Shown here: positions 55,151-64,000 of the stretch, piece after piece
How positions within the stretch are numbered: the first letter of the stretch is position 1
Layout of the letters: the number at the start of each line of letters is the position of its first letter
From: Chondrinema litorale
Lineage (GTDB): Bacteria; Bacteroidota; Bacteroidia; Cytophagales; Flammeovirgaceae
Assembly (NCBI RefSeq): GCF_026250525.1
Contig: NZ_CP111064.1
Location: 1-64,000 of the forward strand
Reading direction: 5' to 3'
Length of the DNA: 64,000 nucleotides
Notes under the pieces: model-generated
Databases searched by the model: none
What the model saw: the letters and a program-made list of their open reading frames with translations, nothing else
What the model was told of the DNA's origin: nothing
Made by a program: the position numbers and the translations under genes

Positions 55151-55768
55151 TTATGATTTTATACTATTAATAAATCTTTTGAAAGCTGCCAAAAACAAAT
55201 CTGTAACTTCCATATCTGGTAACAACATAGATTTTCTCTTAGCGATAATATTTTTATTATCATGCATTTTAAAGAATGTGTATCCTTTTAATAGGCATAC
55301 CATATTTAAGAAATACTCTTGAACTTTCACTTCGTCCTCTTCTCCTGTAATTTCGGTTAAAAGCCCCAAGACCATACCTTTAATTTTGATCATATAATTG
55401 CTCAATTCAAGGTTATGCCATTCAGGATTATCGGCATCAAACATCATATGATGTAGCGTGTTGTGCTTTGTTACAAACTCGAATCTAGCCAATGCCAAAG
55501 CACAAAGTTTATCTTCGGCAGAATGTTGCGCGTTTATTTTTTCATAGGTGCTATTAATTAATAGTTCGAATCCATCTTTTACTATGTGCCTATATAAATC
55601 ATCTTTGTTTTTAAAAAACTCATAAACTATAGGTGGTGTATAGAGTACCTTATCGGCAACTCTTCTAATTGTTACTTTATGCCAACCTTCACTCTCTGCT
55701 ATTTCTAGTGCTGCTTGTTTTATGGCTTCTCTTACTCTTTTTTTTCTTTCTTCTTTCTTATCTAACAT
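55151..55768 (-). CDS. TetR-family transcriptional regulator
   Basis: 205 aa. Residues 8-60 (VREAIKQAALEIAESEGWHK, VTIRRVADKVLYTPPIVYEFF) form the TetR helix-turn-helix; the C-terminal ligand domain contains a Leu/Met-rich pocket region. As first gene of the operon with an operator at its own promoter, it most likely represses the pump genes until a ligand binds. Confidence 0.9.
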   Translation of the reverse strand: MLDKKEERKKRVREAIKQAALEIAESEGWHKVTIRRVADKVLYTPPIVYEFFKNKDDLYRHIVKDGFELLINSTYEKINAQHSAEDKLCALALARFEFVTKHNTLHHMMFDADNPEWHNLELSNYMIKIKGMVLGLLTEITGEEDEVKVQEYFLNMVCLLKGYTFFKMHDNKNIIAKRKSMLLPDMEVTDLFLAAFKRFINSIKS

Positions 55769-55775
55769 AATTATA

Positions 55776-55834
55776 AAAATCTAACATTGTTAGGTAATAT
55801 AACAAAGTTAGATTTTGACTACTGTAAATGCAAA
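55776..55834 (-). promoter_or_regulatory. Promoter and operator of the efflux operon
   Basis: On the minus strand a TTTG (55834-55831), 20 nt of spacing and TAACTTTG (55810-55803) match the Bacteroidota primary promoter. Inverted arms AAAATCTAAC (55776-55785) and GTTAGATTTT (55807-55816) overlap the TAACTTTG box, and an inner palindrome CTAAC-ATT-GTTAG lies at 55781-55793. Repressor bound here would cover the promoter. The start codon is at 55768. Confidence 0.8.
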
Positions 55835-55914
55835 TTATTTTTATAAAATCTAAATTAGAAGTTGTAGGCAGAGCTTAGTTCGTAATACCATAGGGCTTGC
55901 TCAACAAGTATATA

Positions 55915-56133
55915 CTATTTAAAACTTGCTTTTGAGGTGCTTTTCTTTAATACAAGATGTAAAAAAGGCAATCCAACAAACACCATCCAAGGAACTAAAA
56001 TTAATGTTAGAACTAAAGTACGCAGATAAATAGGAAGATTTGTTAAGTATTTTCCAAATAATATATAAAAGACAGTAATAGATGGATAAATCACAATCCA
56101 AATCTTAATTGACTGAATTAGCTTTACTTTCAT
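55915..56133 (-). CDS. Small membrane protein
   Basis: 72 aa with two membrane helices (IWIVIYPSITVFYILFG and LVLTLILVPWMVFVGLPFLH) and a Lys/Ser-rich tail. It follows the SDR gene after 9 nt, so it is probably co-transcribed. Similar small proteins occur next to oxidoreductase genes; function unknown. Confidence 0.65.
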   Translation of the reverse strand: MKVKLIQSIKIWIVIYPSITVFYILFGKYLTNLPIYLRTLVLTLILVPWMVFVGLPFLHLVLKKSTSKASFK

Positions 56134-56142
56134 ATCAGATTA

Positions 56143-56739
56143 TTAAGGTTTTATGATTTGACCAGTTACTGCTCCAAATAGACTTTTTCTAAATGCATAC
56201 TCCAATTGCTTCATAGTTGTTGGAGTTTCGCCTGGAAAATAGGGAAAGTATTGAGGTGAATCTTCTATTACAGTTGGGCTTACGGCATTAATACGCACAC
56301 TATTTTCTAATTCGATAGAAGCAGCACGTACAAAACCTTCCACTGCACCATTAGCAGCAGAAGCATTCGCAAAATTTCGTTGTGGTTCATGTGTTAATGC
56401 ACCTGTTATTAATGTGAAAGAACCTTTTGGTCGAATATAATGCTGGCCAATAAGCACAAGGTTGATTTGTCCCATCATTTTACCTTCAATACCAGACCTA
56501 AAAGTTTGATCAGTTAGATTTTTCCAAGAGCCTACAAAAGTTGGACCTGCAGTAGAAACTAATGCATCAAAGGCTCCTGTTTCTAAGAACATATTTTTGA
56601 TGGATGCAGGGCTGGTAATATCTACTTTTACATCGCCAGATGAACGGTTTGCTCTTATTATTTCGTGATTTTCTTTTTGCAAAATACTTGTCAGAAATTG
56701 TCCCATAGTGCCTGAAGCACCTACAATAATTATTTTCAT
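56143..56739 (-). CDS. Short-chain dehydrogenase/reductase
   Basis: 198 aa from the ATG at 56739 (an upstream ATG at 56769 adds 10 unlikely residues). An N-terminal Rossmann motif IIIVGASGTMGQFL (TGxxxGxG-like) binds NAD(P)H. The helix with ANASAANGAVEGFVRAASIE occupies the position of the YxxxK catalytic motif but lacks the usual Tyr and Lys, as in a subgroup of short SDR proteins. RINAVSPTVIED matches the conserved NxVxPG/T turn. Substrate unknown. A TAGATTTG box lies 28 nt upstream. Confidence 0.85.
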   Translation of the reverse strand: MKIIIVGASGTMGQFLTSILQKENHEIIRANRSSGDVKVDITSPASIKNMFLETGAFDALVSTAGPTFVGSWKNLTDQTFRSGIEGKMMGQINLVLIGQHYIRPKGSFTLITGALTHEPQRNFANASAANGAVEGFVRAASIELENSVRINAVSPTVIEDSPQYFPYFPGETPTTMKQLEYAFRKSLFGAVTGQIIKP

Positions 56740-57241
56740 ATGAAATGCTATTTTGTTGATCTTTAGCAAATCTATTTCAACTTACACTGTAATATGTAGG
56801 ACAAACATCAAGTCATACAGGACATATGTAAAGTAATATTCAATGAGTTTATTACACCAAATATAAAAGTCTGAATAAACAAAAGTTTGATATATCTGAA
56901 CCTATCTATAGGTACATTTATGGTATAATGTAAAAGGATACATTCAAGCTTGGAATACATGACCCTTTGGAAAAGAAAATATAATTAAAAAAAGCGGCCT
57001 AAGTAAAAGTTTAGCAAATTTAGTTAAAACTCCATTTTATATCTGCTACTTTCGGATGTTAAAACCTAGAAAGAAAAAAGTTAAAATCACTTCTATATTA
57101 AATCAATTGTGAAAATATTTATTTTATAAGTATGAGTGTTTTTATTTTGCACGATGTATAAGATAATCAATTTTCAAATTAAAATCTATTAAAGAAGTTT
57201 GACTTACACCTAAAGTTATAAACCTAAAAAACATTTGATTA
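56740..57241. other. Intergenic, nothing recognised
   Basis: About 500 nt of AT-rich DNA. No open frame worth listing, repeat or hairpin seen, apart from the possible promoter box of the SDR gene near 56767-56774. Confidence 0.4.
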
Positions 57242-57436
57242 TCAGGAAGTTTGAAGTACGCCTTTTAATCTAGGAAAGTAATGTAGAATAAAATTAAAGA
57301 AAGAATTCATATAATGGTTTACTTTATATTTTTCCCCTAGAATTCTACCATCTATACTATTCACAGCATAATAACTGTGCAGTAAATTTCCATTGCTCAT
57401 CGCATTATGTCTAAAAATAATTTGTTTATTTTTCAT
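57242..57436 (-). CDS. Doubtful small protein
   Basis: 64 aa (MKNKQIIFRHNAMSNGNLLH...). Not recognised; a weakly hydrophobic C-terminal segment (FFNFILHYFPRLK). It may be the N-terminal part of a lost gene. Confidence 0.3.
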   Translation of the reverse strand: MKNKQIIFRHNAMSNGNLLHSYYAVNSIDGRILGEKYKVNHYMNSFFNFILHYFPRLKGVLQTS

Positions 57437-57851
57437 GAGATAAAATATTTAAATATTAGTAGTCTCATAAAGATGATGATAACAAAGTATAAAATCACTG
57501 CATAAATACTTTGAAAGTTATATAAATCACATGTTAAGCCAAGTACTTTGGTTAATATTTTAATTACGTTTGCTTTTTAGATTGATTATTCCCTAGGTGC
57601 ATTGTAAACTTACAAACGATGCCATCATTTTATTAAAAAAGCAAGTGCAGGGGAGCAAAAAACAATCTGGAAGACCTATGAAAAATGTAGTTTTTCTGGT
57701 TTTAAATACAACACTTTAAAGCTGGTATTTACTCATTTTTGTCGAATCTAAAAATAAGCTTTATTTAGCGAACCTTTAAAAAATCCTTTCAAATAGAGAT
57801 TATAATATATTCTAAAAAAATTGAATCTATTCATCTTATGAAGATAAAAAA
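57437..57851. other. Intergenic, nothing recognised
   Basis: AT-rich leader of the histidine kinase gene. No hairpin, repeat or promoter of note. Confidence 0.4.
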
Positions 57852-58709
57852 ATGGAAAAGAATAAAAGAAATTTAAATGAGGACGTTTCTGATAATGCCA
57901 TTGAATTACTTGGAGTTTTGAAGCACAACTTTTATAATTTAAATTTGCTGGAAATACAAGAGCAAAATGTAGAATTAAAGAATATTGTTAAACAAAAAAC
58001 CAATAAACTAAATGACGTTATTGCCAATAATATAAGGTTTATGTCACTTATTGGACATGACCTAAGAAGCCCTTTCACCTCCATTTTAGGAGTCTTAAAA
58101 TTATTAAAGATAGGTTTAGAGAATTATGACAAAGATGAATTTGAGCTACTGATCAATGTGGCTGATAAATCTGTAAACAGTGCATTAAACCTTACAAATA
58201 ACCTTTTGGCTTGGTCTCTTTTACAAAATGATCATCAAAGTTTTTATCCAATAAACATTCACTTTCACGATCTTATCGTAGAAATGATAAGAGAGATAAA
58301 TCATTTTTCTATAAAAAAACAAATATCATTGTATCATACTGTTCCAAAAGATTTATGTATTACAGCAGATATTCAAATGATTAAAGCAGTACTTAGAAAT
58401 TTGATTATGAATGCTATAAAATTCACAGAAAAAAATGGAGAAATAATTATAAGTGCAATAGATAAGAAACAATTTGTAGAAATAGAGGTGAGTGATAATG
58501 GTATTGGTATGTCTAAGCAAGTTCAAGAAAATCTCTTTAAGTTTGGAGTAACTAAGTCAATGCTGGGAACAAATAATGAAAAGGGAACTGGTCTGGGTTT
58601 ATTGCTATGCAAAGAATTCATTGAAATTCATTGTGGAAAAATCTATGTAGAAAGTATACTAGAACAAGGAAGTAAATTCAAGTTTCAATTACCATTCTCA
58701 AAAATATAA
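57852..58709 (+). CDS. Cytosolic histidine kinase
   Basis: 285 aa without membrane segments. A short helical N-terminus leads to HisKA with FMSLIGHDLRSPFTSILGVL (His about residue 65) and to HATPase with LRNLIMNAIKFTEKNG, VSDNGIGMS and KGTGLGLLLCKEF. No sensor domain is visible and no response regulator is adjacent, so it probably joins a phosphorelay through another protein. The antiporter gene follows after 57 nt. Confidence 0.85.
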   Translation: MEKNKRNLNEDVSDNAIELLGVLKHNFYNLNLLEIQEQNVELKNIVKQKTNKLNDVIANNIRFMSLIGHDLRSPFTSILGVLKLLKIGLENYDKDEFELLINVADKSVNSALNLTNNLLAWSLLQNDHQSFYPINIHFHDLIVEMIREINHFSIKKQISLYHTVPKDLCITADIQMIKAVLRNLIMNAIKFTEKNGEIIISAIDKKQFVEIEVSDNGIGMSKQVQENLFKFGVTKSMLGTNNEKGTGLGLLLCKEFIEIHCGKIYVESILEQGSKFKFQLPFSKI

Positions 58710-58766
58710 TATAGTGAAGGCCTGAATAATTATACTTTGGCTTTCTCCATTCTCAAAAAGTTTTAG

Positions 58767-59972
58767 ATGTACATCATTTTTGCAATTCAGGTCGATCCAG
58801 TACTATCAATCCTGGTTGTTCTTTCTATCGGTATTATATTGACCAGTTTTGTTTTTAAGCTATTAAAACAACCTTATATAATTGCCTATATACTTGTCGG
58901 AATTTTTATGGGTCCTAATGGTATGCAGATTGTTACTGATGAATCATTAATATCCAACCTGGGTTCATTTGGCTTAGTACTATTGTTGTTTTTTATTGGA
59001 ATGGAAATTTCACTTCCAAAACTGATTGCTAATTGGCGGATTTCTGTTTTTGGGACACTTATTCAGGTAGTTTTTAGTGTTGGTGCTGTATGGATAGTTG
59101 GCTATTTTCTCAATTGGCAACTAGAGCATATCATTGTACTTGGTTTTGTTATTAGCTTAAGTAGTTCTGCCATTGTCATTAATTTTCTCCAGAATAAAGA
59201 CTTAATAAGCTCTAAGGTAGGGCAAAATGTAATTGGAATTTTACTAATACAAGATGTGCTGGTGATACCTATGTTGATTATAATCAATTATATATCTGGC
59301 GCGATACCACAACCCAAAGATATTATAAAGCAAATTATTGGCGCAGGCTTAATCCTTGGCATTATCATTTGGATATTAAAAAATAAAAAAATAAAATTAC
59401 CATTTGGGACCTACATTAGAAAAGATCATGAAATACAAGTGTTTATTGCATTTGCATTTTGCTTTGGTTTCTCTATTATCACTACCTTTTTTGGACTTTC
59501 CTCAGCATTAGGAGCATTTGTGGCGGGTATTATTGTTTCCTCTGCTGAAGAAACAAAATGGGTGCAAAATAGCCTGTATGCTTTTAGGATAATTTTCGTC
59601 GCATTATTTTTTGTATCAATAGGTATGTTGATTGATCTGAGCTTTTTGATAGAAAATATCGGTATCGTGTCAATTATGGTTTTGCTTGCTTTTCTTACAA
59701 ACAACTTGATTAATACAATAATCGTGAGGGTCTTAGGAGAACGCTGGTCAGATAGTTTCTACACTGGTGCTATTTTAGCTCAGATAGGAGAGTTTAGTTT
59801 CATACTGGGAGCTACCTCTTATTTTATCGGGCTTATTTCAGGATATACATACCAACTTATCATTTCTACTATTTCCATTACACTTATTATTAGTCCATTC
59901 TGGATTTTTCTTGTAGGAAAAATAATTGCAAAAAGCAAAAAAGCAAGCTTAGATAGTCAAAAATCAATCTAA
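58767..59972 (+). CDS. Kef-type cation/proton antiporter (CPA2)
   Basis: 401 aa with about 12 membrane segments and no cytoplasmic TrkA-N domain. The family pattern is clear: YILVGIFMGPNG, LLLFFIGMEISLPKL, SLSSSAIVINFLQ, GIILLIQDVLVIP-like LLIQDVLVIPML, and LGAFVAGIIVSSAEE. It exchanges potassium or sodium against protons. Its short distance to the histidine kinase gene upstream suggests joint expression, for example in response to osmotic or pH stress. Confidence 0.88.
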   Translation: MYIIFAIQVDPVLSILVVLSIGIILTSFVFKLLKQPYIIAYILVGIFMGPNGMQIVTDESLISNLGSFGLVLLLFFIGMEISLPKLIANWRISVFGTLIQVVFSVGAVWIVGYFLNWQLEHIIVLGFVISLSSSAIVINFLQNKDLISSKVGQNVIGILLIQDVLVIPMLIIINYISGAIPQPKDIIKQIIGAGLILGIIIWILKNKKIKLPFGTYIRKDHEIQVFIAFAFCFGFSIITTFFGLSSALGAFVAGIIVSSAEETKWVQNSLYAFRIIFVALFFVSIGMLIDLSFLIENIGIVSIMVLLAFLTNNLINTIIVRVLGERWSDSFYTGAILAQIGEFSFILGATSYFIGLISGYTYQLIISTISITLIISPFWIFLVGKIIAKSKKASLDSQKSI

Positions 59973-60238
59973 TATGTGCGATATATACAAGCCTTTATAA
60001 TTAAAGTATAATGCTTCCAGACTCAGATATATAGACTTTTGTCAAGAAGAGAAATTTTCACAAAGCAACCACCTAAAATCAAAGGTGTGCCAGACTGTCA
60101 AAGTAAAATAATCAGTATAAAGATGGGTAGTACCAAACAAAACAAAGACCTGAAAGGGTAATTTTTTAGGTATCATTCGATTCTTGATGCTAAAAGAGCT
60201 GGCCTTGGTTTAAAAATTTAAAATCAATCAAAATCGTT

Positions 60239-61750
60239 ATGAGAAAAAAAGTAATTAAATCAATTAGATTAATTTTAGCCATTCTTGTCATCACAAGTAA
60301 TGTGTATGGTCAGAAATTACAGATGGCTTTGTTCAATAACGTGAATAAAACTATGTTTACTGCCAAAGAACAACAGGCAGATGTGCTATCTCCGAAAGCT
60401 TTTGAAGAAGCAATGGAAGCGTACAATAATGCTGCAGAAGAATACCGTAATAATGGCGAACTGTCTGAAATAAAAAAGAACATCAATAAAGCGCTTAATA
60501 AATTTAATGAAGCTATTGATAACACCAAGATTCGTGCTGTGATGTTTACTAATGTTTTATCAGCAAGAAAAGATGCAATCAATGCAGAAGCAATTCAATT
60601 TAGTAAAAATATCTGGTTTGAAGCTGAAGAAGGAATGAAAAATGCTACCAAAGAACTAGAAAAAGGTGATGCAAATGATGCGAAAGAAAAGGGTAATAAA
60701 GCTATGGAGTTATATAGAAAAGCTGAACTAGAGTCCATTAAAGCCAATTATCTGACCAGTGCAAAAAAACTGATTGAACAGGCTGACTATAATAAAGTTA
60801 ACAAAGTGGCACCTAAAACCTATAATGCAGCCAAGCTTTTTATTACTAAGGCAGAAAAAGAGCTAGCTGAAAACCGCTATGATACGGATGAAGCAAGACA
60901 CCTGGCAAAAGAGGCCGAGTATCATGCCTTACTTGCCATGCAAATTGCAGTACAAGATAAGATGTTGAGCGAAAAGAACTTTAATACTGAGGATTATCTA
61001 CTCATGATGTATAAACCAATCACAAGAATAGGTGAAAACATGGACATTTATTTGAAGTTTGATCAAGGAATTGAACCACCAGTGGCTCAAATTTTGACCA
61101 GATTAAACGATGACAGGGTTCAAATTTTGAATTTAGAAACAGCATTGTATGTTAAAAAACAAGAAAATGAAAACTTGAAAGAAATATTGACTGAGCAGCG
61201 TAAAATTCAGGAAAGCCTTAAAGGACAGCAGTCTAAAGAAGCCTTACAGGCTCTTGAAAGGCAACAAATGTTACAAAAAAGAATAGATCAAACTGCTGTC
61301 ATAAATAATAAATTCGATGAAATTCAAATAATTTTTGGTGCAGAAGAAGCCGATGTTTTCCGCCAAAAAAACGACATCATCATTCGGATGATAGGCGTCA
61401 ATTTTGATGCAGGCAAATCACAAATCAATCAGAAAAGTTATGCTTTGCTTTCAAAAGTAGAACAAGCCGCTAATCTCTTTGAAAACTCTTCTATCATTGT
61501 TGAAGGCCATACAGACTCTCGAGGTAGTGATGAATCTAACCTAGTGTTATCTCAAGAAAGAGCAAATGCTGTTTTGAGTTACTTAATAGCAAATGGAAAA
61601 ATTGATGAATCAAGGTTTAGCACTATAGGTTTTGGTGAAAGCAAACCAGTAGCCAACAACGAAACTATGTTAGGAAGGAAACAAAATAGAAGGATTGATA
61701 TCATTATTCAACCTATATCTGAAGATGTCATAAAAGTTGGAATAAAATAA
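60239..61750 (+). CDS. OmpA-family protein with long coiled-coil region
   Basis: 503 aa with signal peptide (to about residue 24, NVYGQ). The middle 350 residues are helical with Ala/Glu/Lys-rich repeats (PKAFEEAMEAYNNAAEEYRN, AKEKGNKAMELYRKAELESI), like DUF4398-type proteins. The last 120 residues are an OmpA peptidoglycan-binding domain (INFDAGKSQINQKSYALLSK, VEGHTDSRGSDESNLVLSQE, TIGFGESKPVAN, NRRIDI). A second OmpA-type gene lies at 19679. ATG start at 60239. Confidence 0.88.
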   Translation: MRKKVIKSIRLILAILVITSNVYGQKLQMALFNNVNKTMFTAKEQQADVLSPKAFEEAMEAYNNAAEEYRNNGELSEIKKNINKALNKFNEAIDNTKIRAVMFTNVLSARKDAINAEAIQFSKNIWFEAEEGMKNATKELEKGDANDAKEKGNKAMELYRKAELESIKANYLTSAKKLIEQADYNKVNKVAPKTYNAAKLFITKAEKELAENRYDTDEARHLAKEAEYHALLAMQIAVQDKMLSEKNFNTEDYLLMMYKPITRIGENMDIYLKFDQGIEPPVAQILTRLNDDRVQILNLETALYVKKQENENLKEILTEQRKIQESLKGQQSKEALQALERQQMLQKRIDQTAVINNKFDEIQIIFGAEEADVFRQKNDIIIRMIGVNFDAGKSQINQKSYALLSKVEQAANLFENSSIIVEGHTDSRGSDESNLVLSQERANAVLSYLIANGKIDESRFSTIGFGESKPVANNETMLGRKQNRRIDIIIQPISEDVIKVGIK

Positions 61751-61963
61751 ATAAACTATACTCTATATTTTCAAAACCATTAATATATAAAAAATCGCTT
61801 TTGAAGTATTTATAGAATTCTGTCTAAAGGTAAAAATTAAGGTTAATCAGCTTTAATAACTTTCTCATAAGACAGAATTCATTTTATATTTTCTTCGACT
61901 TTGTTGCAATAGCCTAGAATATAGAGAATTAATAAAGTCGGTATTTTTTATTATTTTATAACT

Positions 61964-62820
61964 ATGGATAGAATAACAAAAGATACCGACATTAGAGAAT
62001 ATAGGAGAAAGTTAGTAGTTCGTCTATCGAAGAGAGGACTCAAACAACAAAGTATTGCAGAAGTACTTGACTGTAGTCAAGAATTAGTCAGTCAAATTCT
62101 TTCCGCTTATGAGCAAACTGGTATTTCTGGTATCAAAAAGAAAAAGTACCCAGGAGCTAGCCCAAAACTTACCCTAGCTCATCAGCAAGAACTCCAAGCT
62201 CATTTAGTCAGAGGGGCCTACTAAAGCTGGTTTTCCTACCCAAGGCTGAACAAGAAAAAGAGTTTTTTGTCAGATAAAACAACTTTTTGATGTTGAGTAT
62301 AGCCTGCAACATATTGGTACACTGTTACATCAATGGGGTTTTAGCTACCGCAAGCCTCCAAAGAAAGCACCCAGAAAAAATCCTGAACTTTGCCTAATTT
62401 GCTGAAAACAGCTAAAAAAGAAGGCAGAAAGGTTTATTATGGAGATGAAGCATCTTTTTTCGTTACACCAAAATTGCAAAAATGTTTTTTACCTCAAGCC
62501 AATCCCTTTCCTGTTGAGATATGCTCAAAATCTTTTGGGCATATCTTTGTTTGTTCAGCCATCAGTAGTGAGGGAGATTTTACTTATACCACCAGTAAAC
62601 AGCCTTACAGAGGGGAAGATATTGTCTGGTTCTTAGAACAACTATTAGCAGATGAACCAAATCCCATTACTTTAATTTGGGATCAAGCAAGTGTTCATGA
62701 TTGCAAAGCAGTACATCTGTTATTAGAAAAGTTACCAAAAGGAAGACTTAAATTAGTGAAACAACCTGCATAGTCCAGAAGTAAATCCGGATGAACATGT
62801 ATGGGCGTATATTAAAAATA
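61964..62820 (+). pseudogene. Degenerate IS630-type transposase
   Basis: An N-terminal helix-turn-helix (KQQSIAEVLDCSQELVSQIL), then the DDE part (VYYGDEASFF, LIWDQASVHDCKAV) and the end NPDEHVWAYIKN are all recognisable. At least four lesions interrupt the frame: an extra C near 62218, a TGA in place of TGG near 62247, a 1-nt loss near 62395 and a 2-nt loss near 62770. Right after YIKNR the IS427-type element is inserted. This is ordinary decay without any 14-nt insertion. Confidence 0.8.
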
Positions 62821-63273
62821 GACTTGTTCTGGTGTGAAAATCAATAAGTTAGCACAAAGTTCCATAGTCCTGCACATAATCCAATGACCTTATTGTAAAA
62901 AGACATTTTTCTACATCGCAATCTATCAGATAAGAATCTATACCGTTTCAATCCTACAATTGAATTCTCAACTGTGACACGGAATTGACTTTTTTCTCTA
63001 TTGGCAATTTGCTCTTGCTCCGTTAAAGTTTTGTTTCGTTTTTTCTTAGATGGGATACTCAACTTCTTGAATCCATAATCTTTATCCAAACCCAAATAGC
63101 CAAGATCAACATGCACTTCAAGTTGATCGAACCAAAGTCCTCTTTTTGCATCAAATTCATTACGCAATATACTCAAGTCATGAGACCTGCCATGGTAAGC
63201 ATAACTGAGGTATTTTATCTTTTTCTCTTTGGTACTCATTAGCATGTATTTTATGGTGTGTCGTTTTCTTTTG

Positions 63274-63287
63274 CTGGGCCACATTGG
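63274..63287 (-). other. 14-nt insertion in the IS427-type transposase
   Basis: CCAATGTGGCCCAG (minus strand) splits the conserved run DAYSG|KxKRHTIK; registers shifted by a base work equally well. Together with its flank it forms the dyad GGCCA-ATG-TGGCC (63289-63277). Same length and same 3' pattern as the inserts in istA and istB. Confidence 0.8.
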
Positions 63288-63573
63288 CCGCTATAGGCAT
63301 CTTTCTGTTTTTCCTGATTACCAGGACGTTGTCTCCATTGTTCTGTAGCGTCGACTATAATTTCTCCCTCTTCTTGCCATTGCCATGGTGGCCAATGTTT
63401 TTTAAACTCTTCTTCTGTAGTATACTCTCGTTTTGGCATATAACCTCCTAATTCTAAACCAGTCTGAAGCACTTGCAAACAAAGAGATTGTGCCTGATAA
63501 ACATTAGATGGTGCTAGTCCAAAACTTAAAGATAATAGATCATAAGTCAGTCCACTTTTTATGCTGTAGAGCC

Positions 63574-63580
63574 CAAAAAA
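63574..63580 (-). other. Probable programmed -1 frameshift site
   Basis: The minus-strand heptamer T TTT TTG lies in the zero frame at the end of OrfA. Slippage by -1 moves the ribosome into the frame of OrfB, as in other IS elements of the IS5/IS1/IS3 types. Confidence 0.6.
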
Positions 63581-63836
63581 AGAAGATCTTCATAAGTTCT
63601 AAACACACTTTCAGAAGGAAAACCACTTTGTCTTTCATCAATGGTCTCGTCAAAGAGTTCAACATATGCTTCCTCGAAGAGAGTCACTAGCTTATTAAAC
63701 TGTTCTTCACTAAGCCCCGTACTCGCTTTCCATTGTCTTTCTGTTCTTATTTCTTTGTAGGATATAGCCATTGCTCTTTTTTATCCCAAAAATAATAATA
63801 TTGATTATCAATTACTTACACCAGAACAAGTCTATT

Positions 63837-64000
63837 ATATGCTAATCCCTTGGTCTTACATATATCACAGATTTACCAGCAAATTTTTTGATTTGGTACA
63901 GATTATATACGCTTTATTTAATTGTTTGGGGAGGTTATTACCATATAAGTTGTTTGAGAAGTATGATATTATACATAAAATATATGGTTAGCATGCGATG
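63837..64000. other. Right flank of the IS nest
   Basis: May contain the remaining 3' end of the IS630 element (a frame after the TA reads LYANPLVLHISQIYQQIF, then stops). Nothing else is recognised. Confidence 0.35.

Larger units (their letters stand above)
62841..63771 (-). pseudogene. IS427-type transposase (OrfA/OrfB) broken by a 14-nt insertion
   Basis: OrfA (63771 to about 63559) carries the helix-turn-helix region STGLSEEQFNKLVTLFEEAY. A -1 shift at a T7G run (63574-63580) leads to YSIKSGLTYDLLSLSFGLAP and on to the first catalytic Asp (IIVDATEQWRQRPGNQEKQ). After DAYSG a 14-nt insertion (63274-63287) breaks the frame. Beyond it come KRKRHTIKYM, the second Asp in VDLGYLGLDKDYGF, and the Glu in FRVTVENSIVGLKRYR. 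With the -1 shift and without the 14 nt the gene is exactly 306 codons. No other lesion is seen. Confidence 0.8.
62821..63832 (-). mobile_element. IS5-family (IS427-like) element nested in the IS630 remnant
   Basis: Terminal inverted repeats GACTTGTTCTGGTGT at 62821 and its complement ending at 63832, flanked on both sides by TA, a likely 2-bp target duplication. Identity extends outward to AATAGACTTG on both sides. It carries a two-phase transposase gene on the minus strand. Length about 1.0 kb. Confidence 0.8.

Noticed and set aside
62218..62400. Further 14-nt inserts in the IS630 transposase
   Set aside because: Each break there is explained by a 1-2 nt indel or a point change; no 14-nt insert is needed.
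1..64000. tRNA or rRNA genes
   Set aside because: No cloverleaf-like or rRNA-like sequence was noticed on either strand.

Overview
The window looks like a large piece of an AT-rich conjugative plasmid from a Bacteroidota bacterium, most likely a Cytophagia-type marine or soil lineage. The basis is a Bacteroidota-type conjugation module in the gene order of the Bacteroides conjugative transposons (TraE/F/G/I/J/K/L/M/N/O-like), a Rep_3-type initiator beside an iteron array, a ParA cassette, and a TTTG-N20-TAnnTTTG promoter of the kind used by the Bacteroidota primary sigma factor. The exact genus cannot be named from sequence reading alone.

Layout. 1-2.56 kb: IS21-family element whose istA and istB are each broken by a 14-nt insertion, followed by a perfect 42-bp palindrome. 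2.8-8.1 kb: accessory genes (decayed and intact AntA/DinD-like antirepressor, sugar isomerase-like lipoprotein, RadC, a pentapeptide-like membrane protein between 201-bp direct repeats). 8.1-10.6 kb: an 817-aa nuclease/ATPase fusion, a candidate defence gene. 11-16.6 kb: ParA and a small partner, then gene-poor DNA carrying about 14 copies of a short repeat (candidate centromere), with a few small or decaying genes. 16.8-18.7 kb: Rep initiator and about 16 iterons (oriV). 18.8-22.5 kb: SUKH protein, OmpA-like protein, ankyrin-like protein, CPBP protease with an in-frame stop. 22.6-28.7 kb: candidate oriT, MobC, relaxase, a second ParA-like ATPase, a DUF3408-like protein, an acetyltransferase and a hybrid sensor kinase with a LuxR-type output domain. 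28.8-31.8 kb: orphan genes and remnants including a NADAR-domain protein. 31.8-46.5 kb: type IV secretion and conjugation genes, coupling ATPase, DUF3945/4099-like and toprim proteins. 47.1-49.3 kb: an IS481-type element that truncates one member of a tandem small-membrane-protein family, beside a decayed protein remnant. 49.5-55.8 kb: TetR-controlled RND efflux operon with a visible promoter and operator. 55.9-61.75 kb: SDR enzyme, small membrane protein, histidine kinase, Kef-type antiporter, OmpA-like protein. 61.96-64 kb: a decayed IS630 element with an IS5/IS427-type element nested inside it, again broken by a 14-nt insertion.

The most unusual signal is that three transposition genes in two unrelated IS elements are each interrupted by exactly 14 extra nucleotides. 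Removing those 14 nt restores a full-length frame in every case, each insert sits at or near a conserved motif, and in a common register all three inserts end in S-C-C-R-G. This differs from the scattered small indels and point stops in the other pseudogenes of the window.
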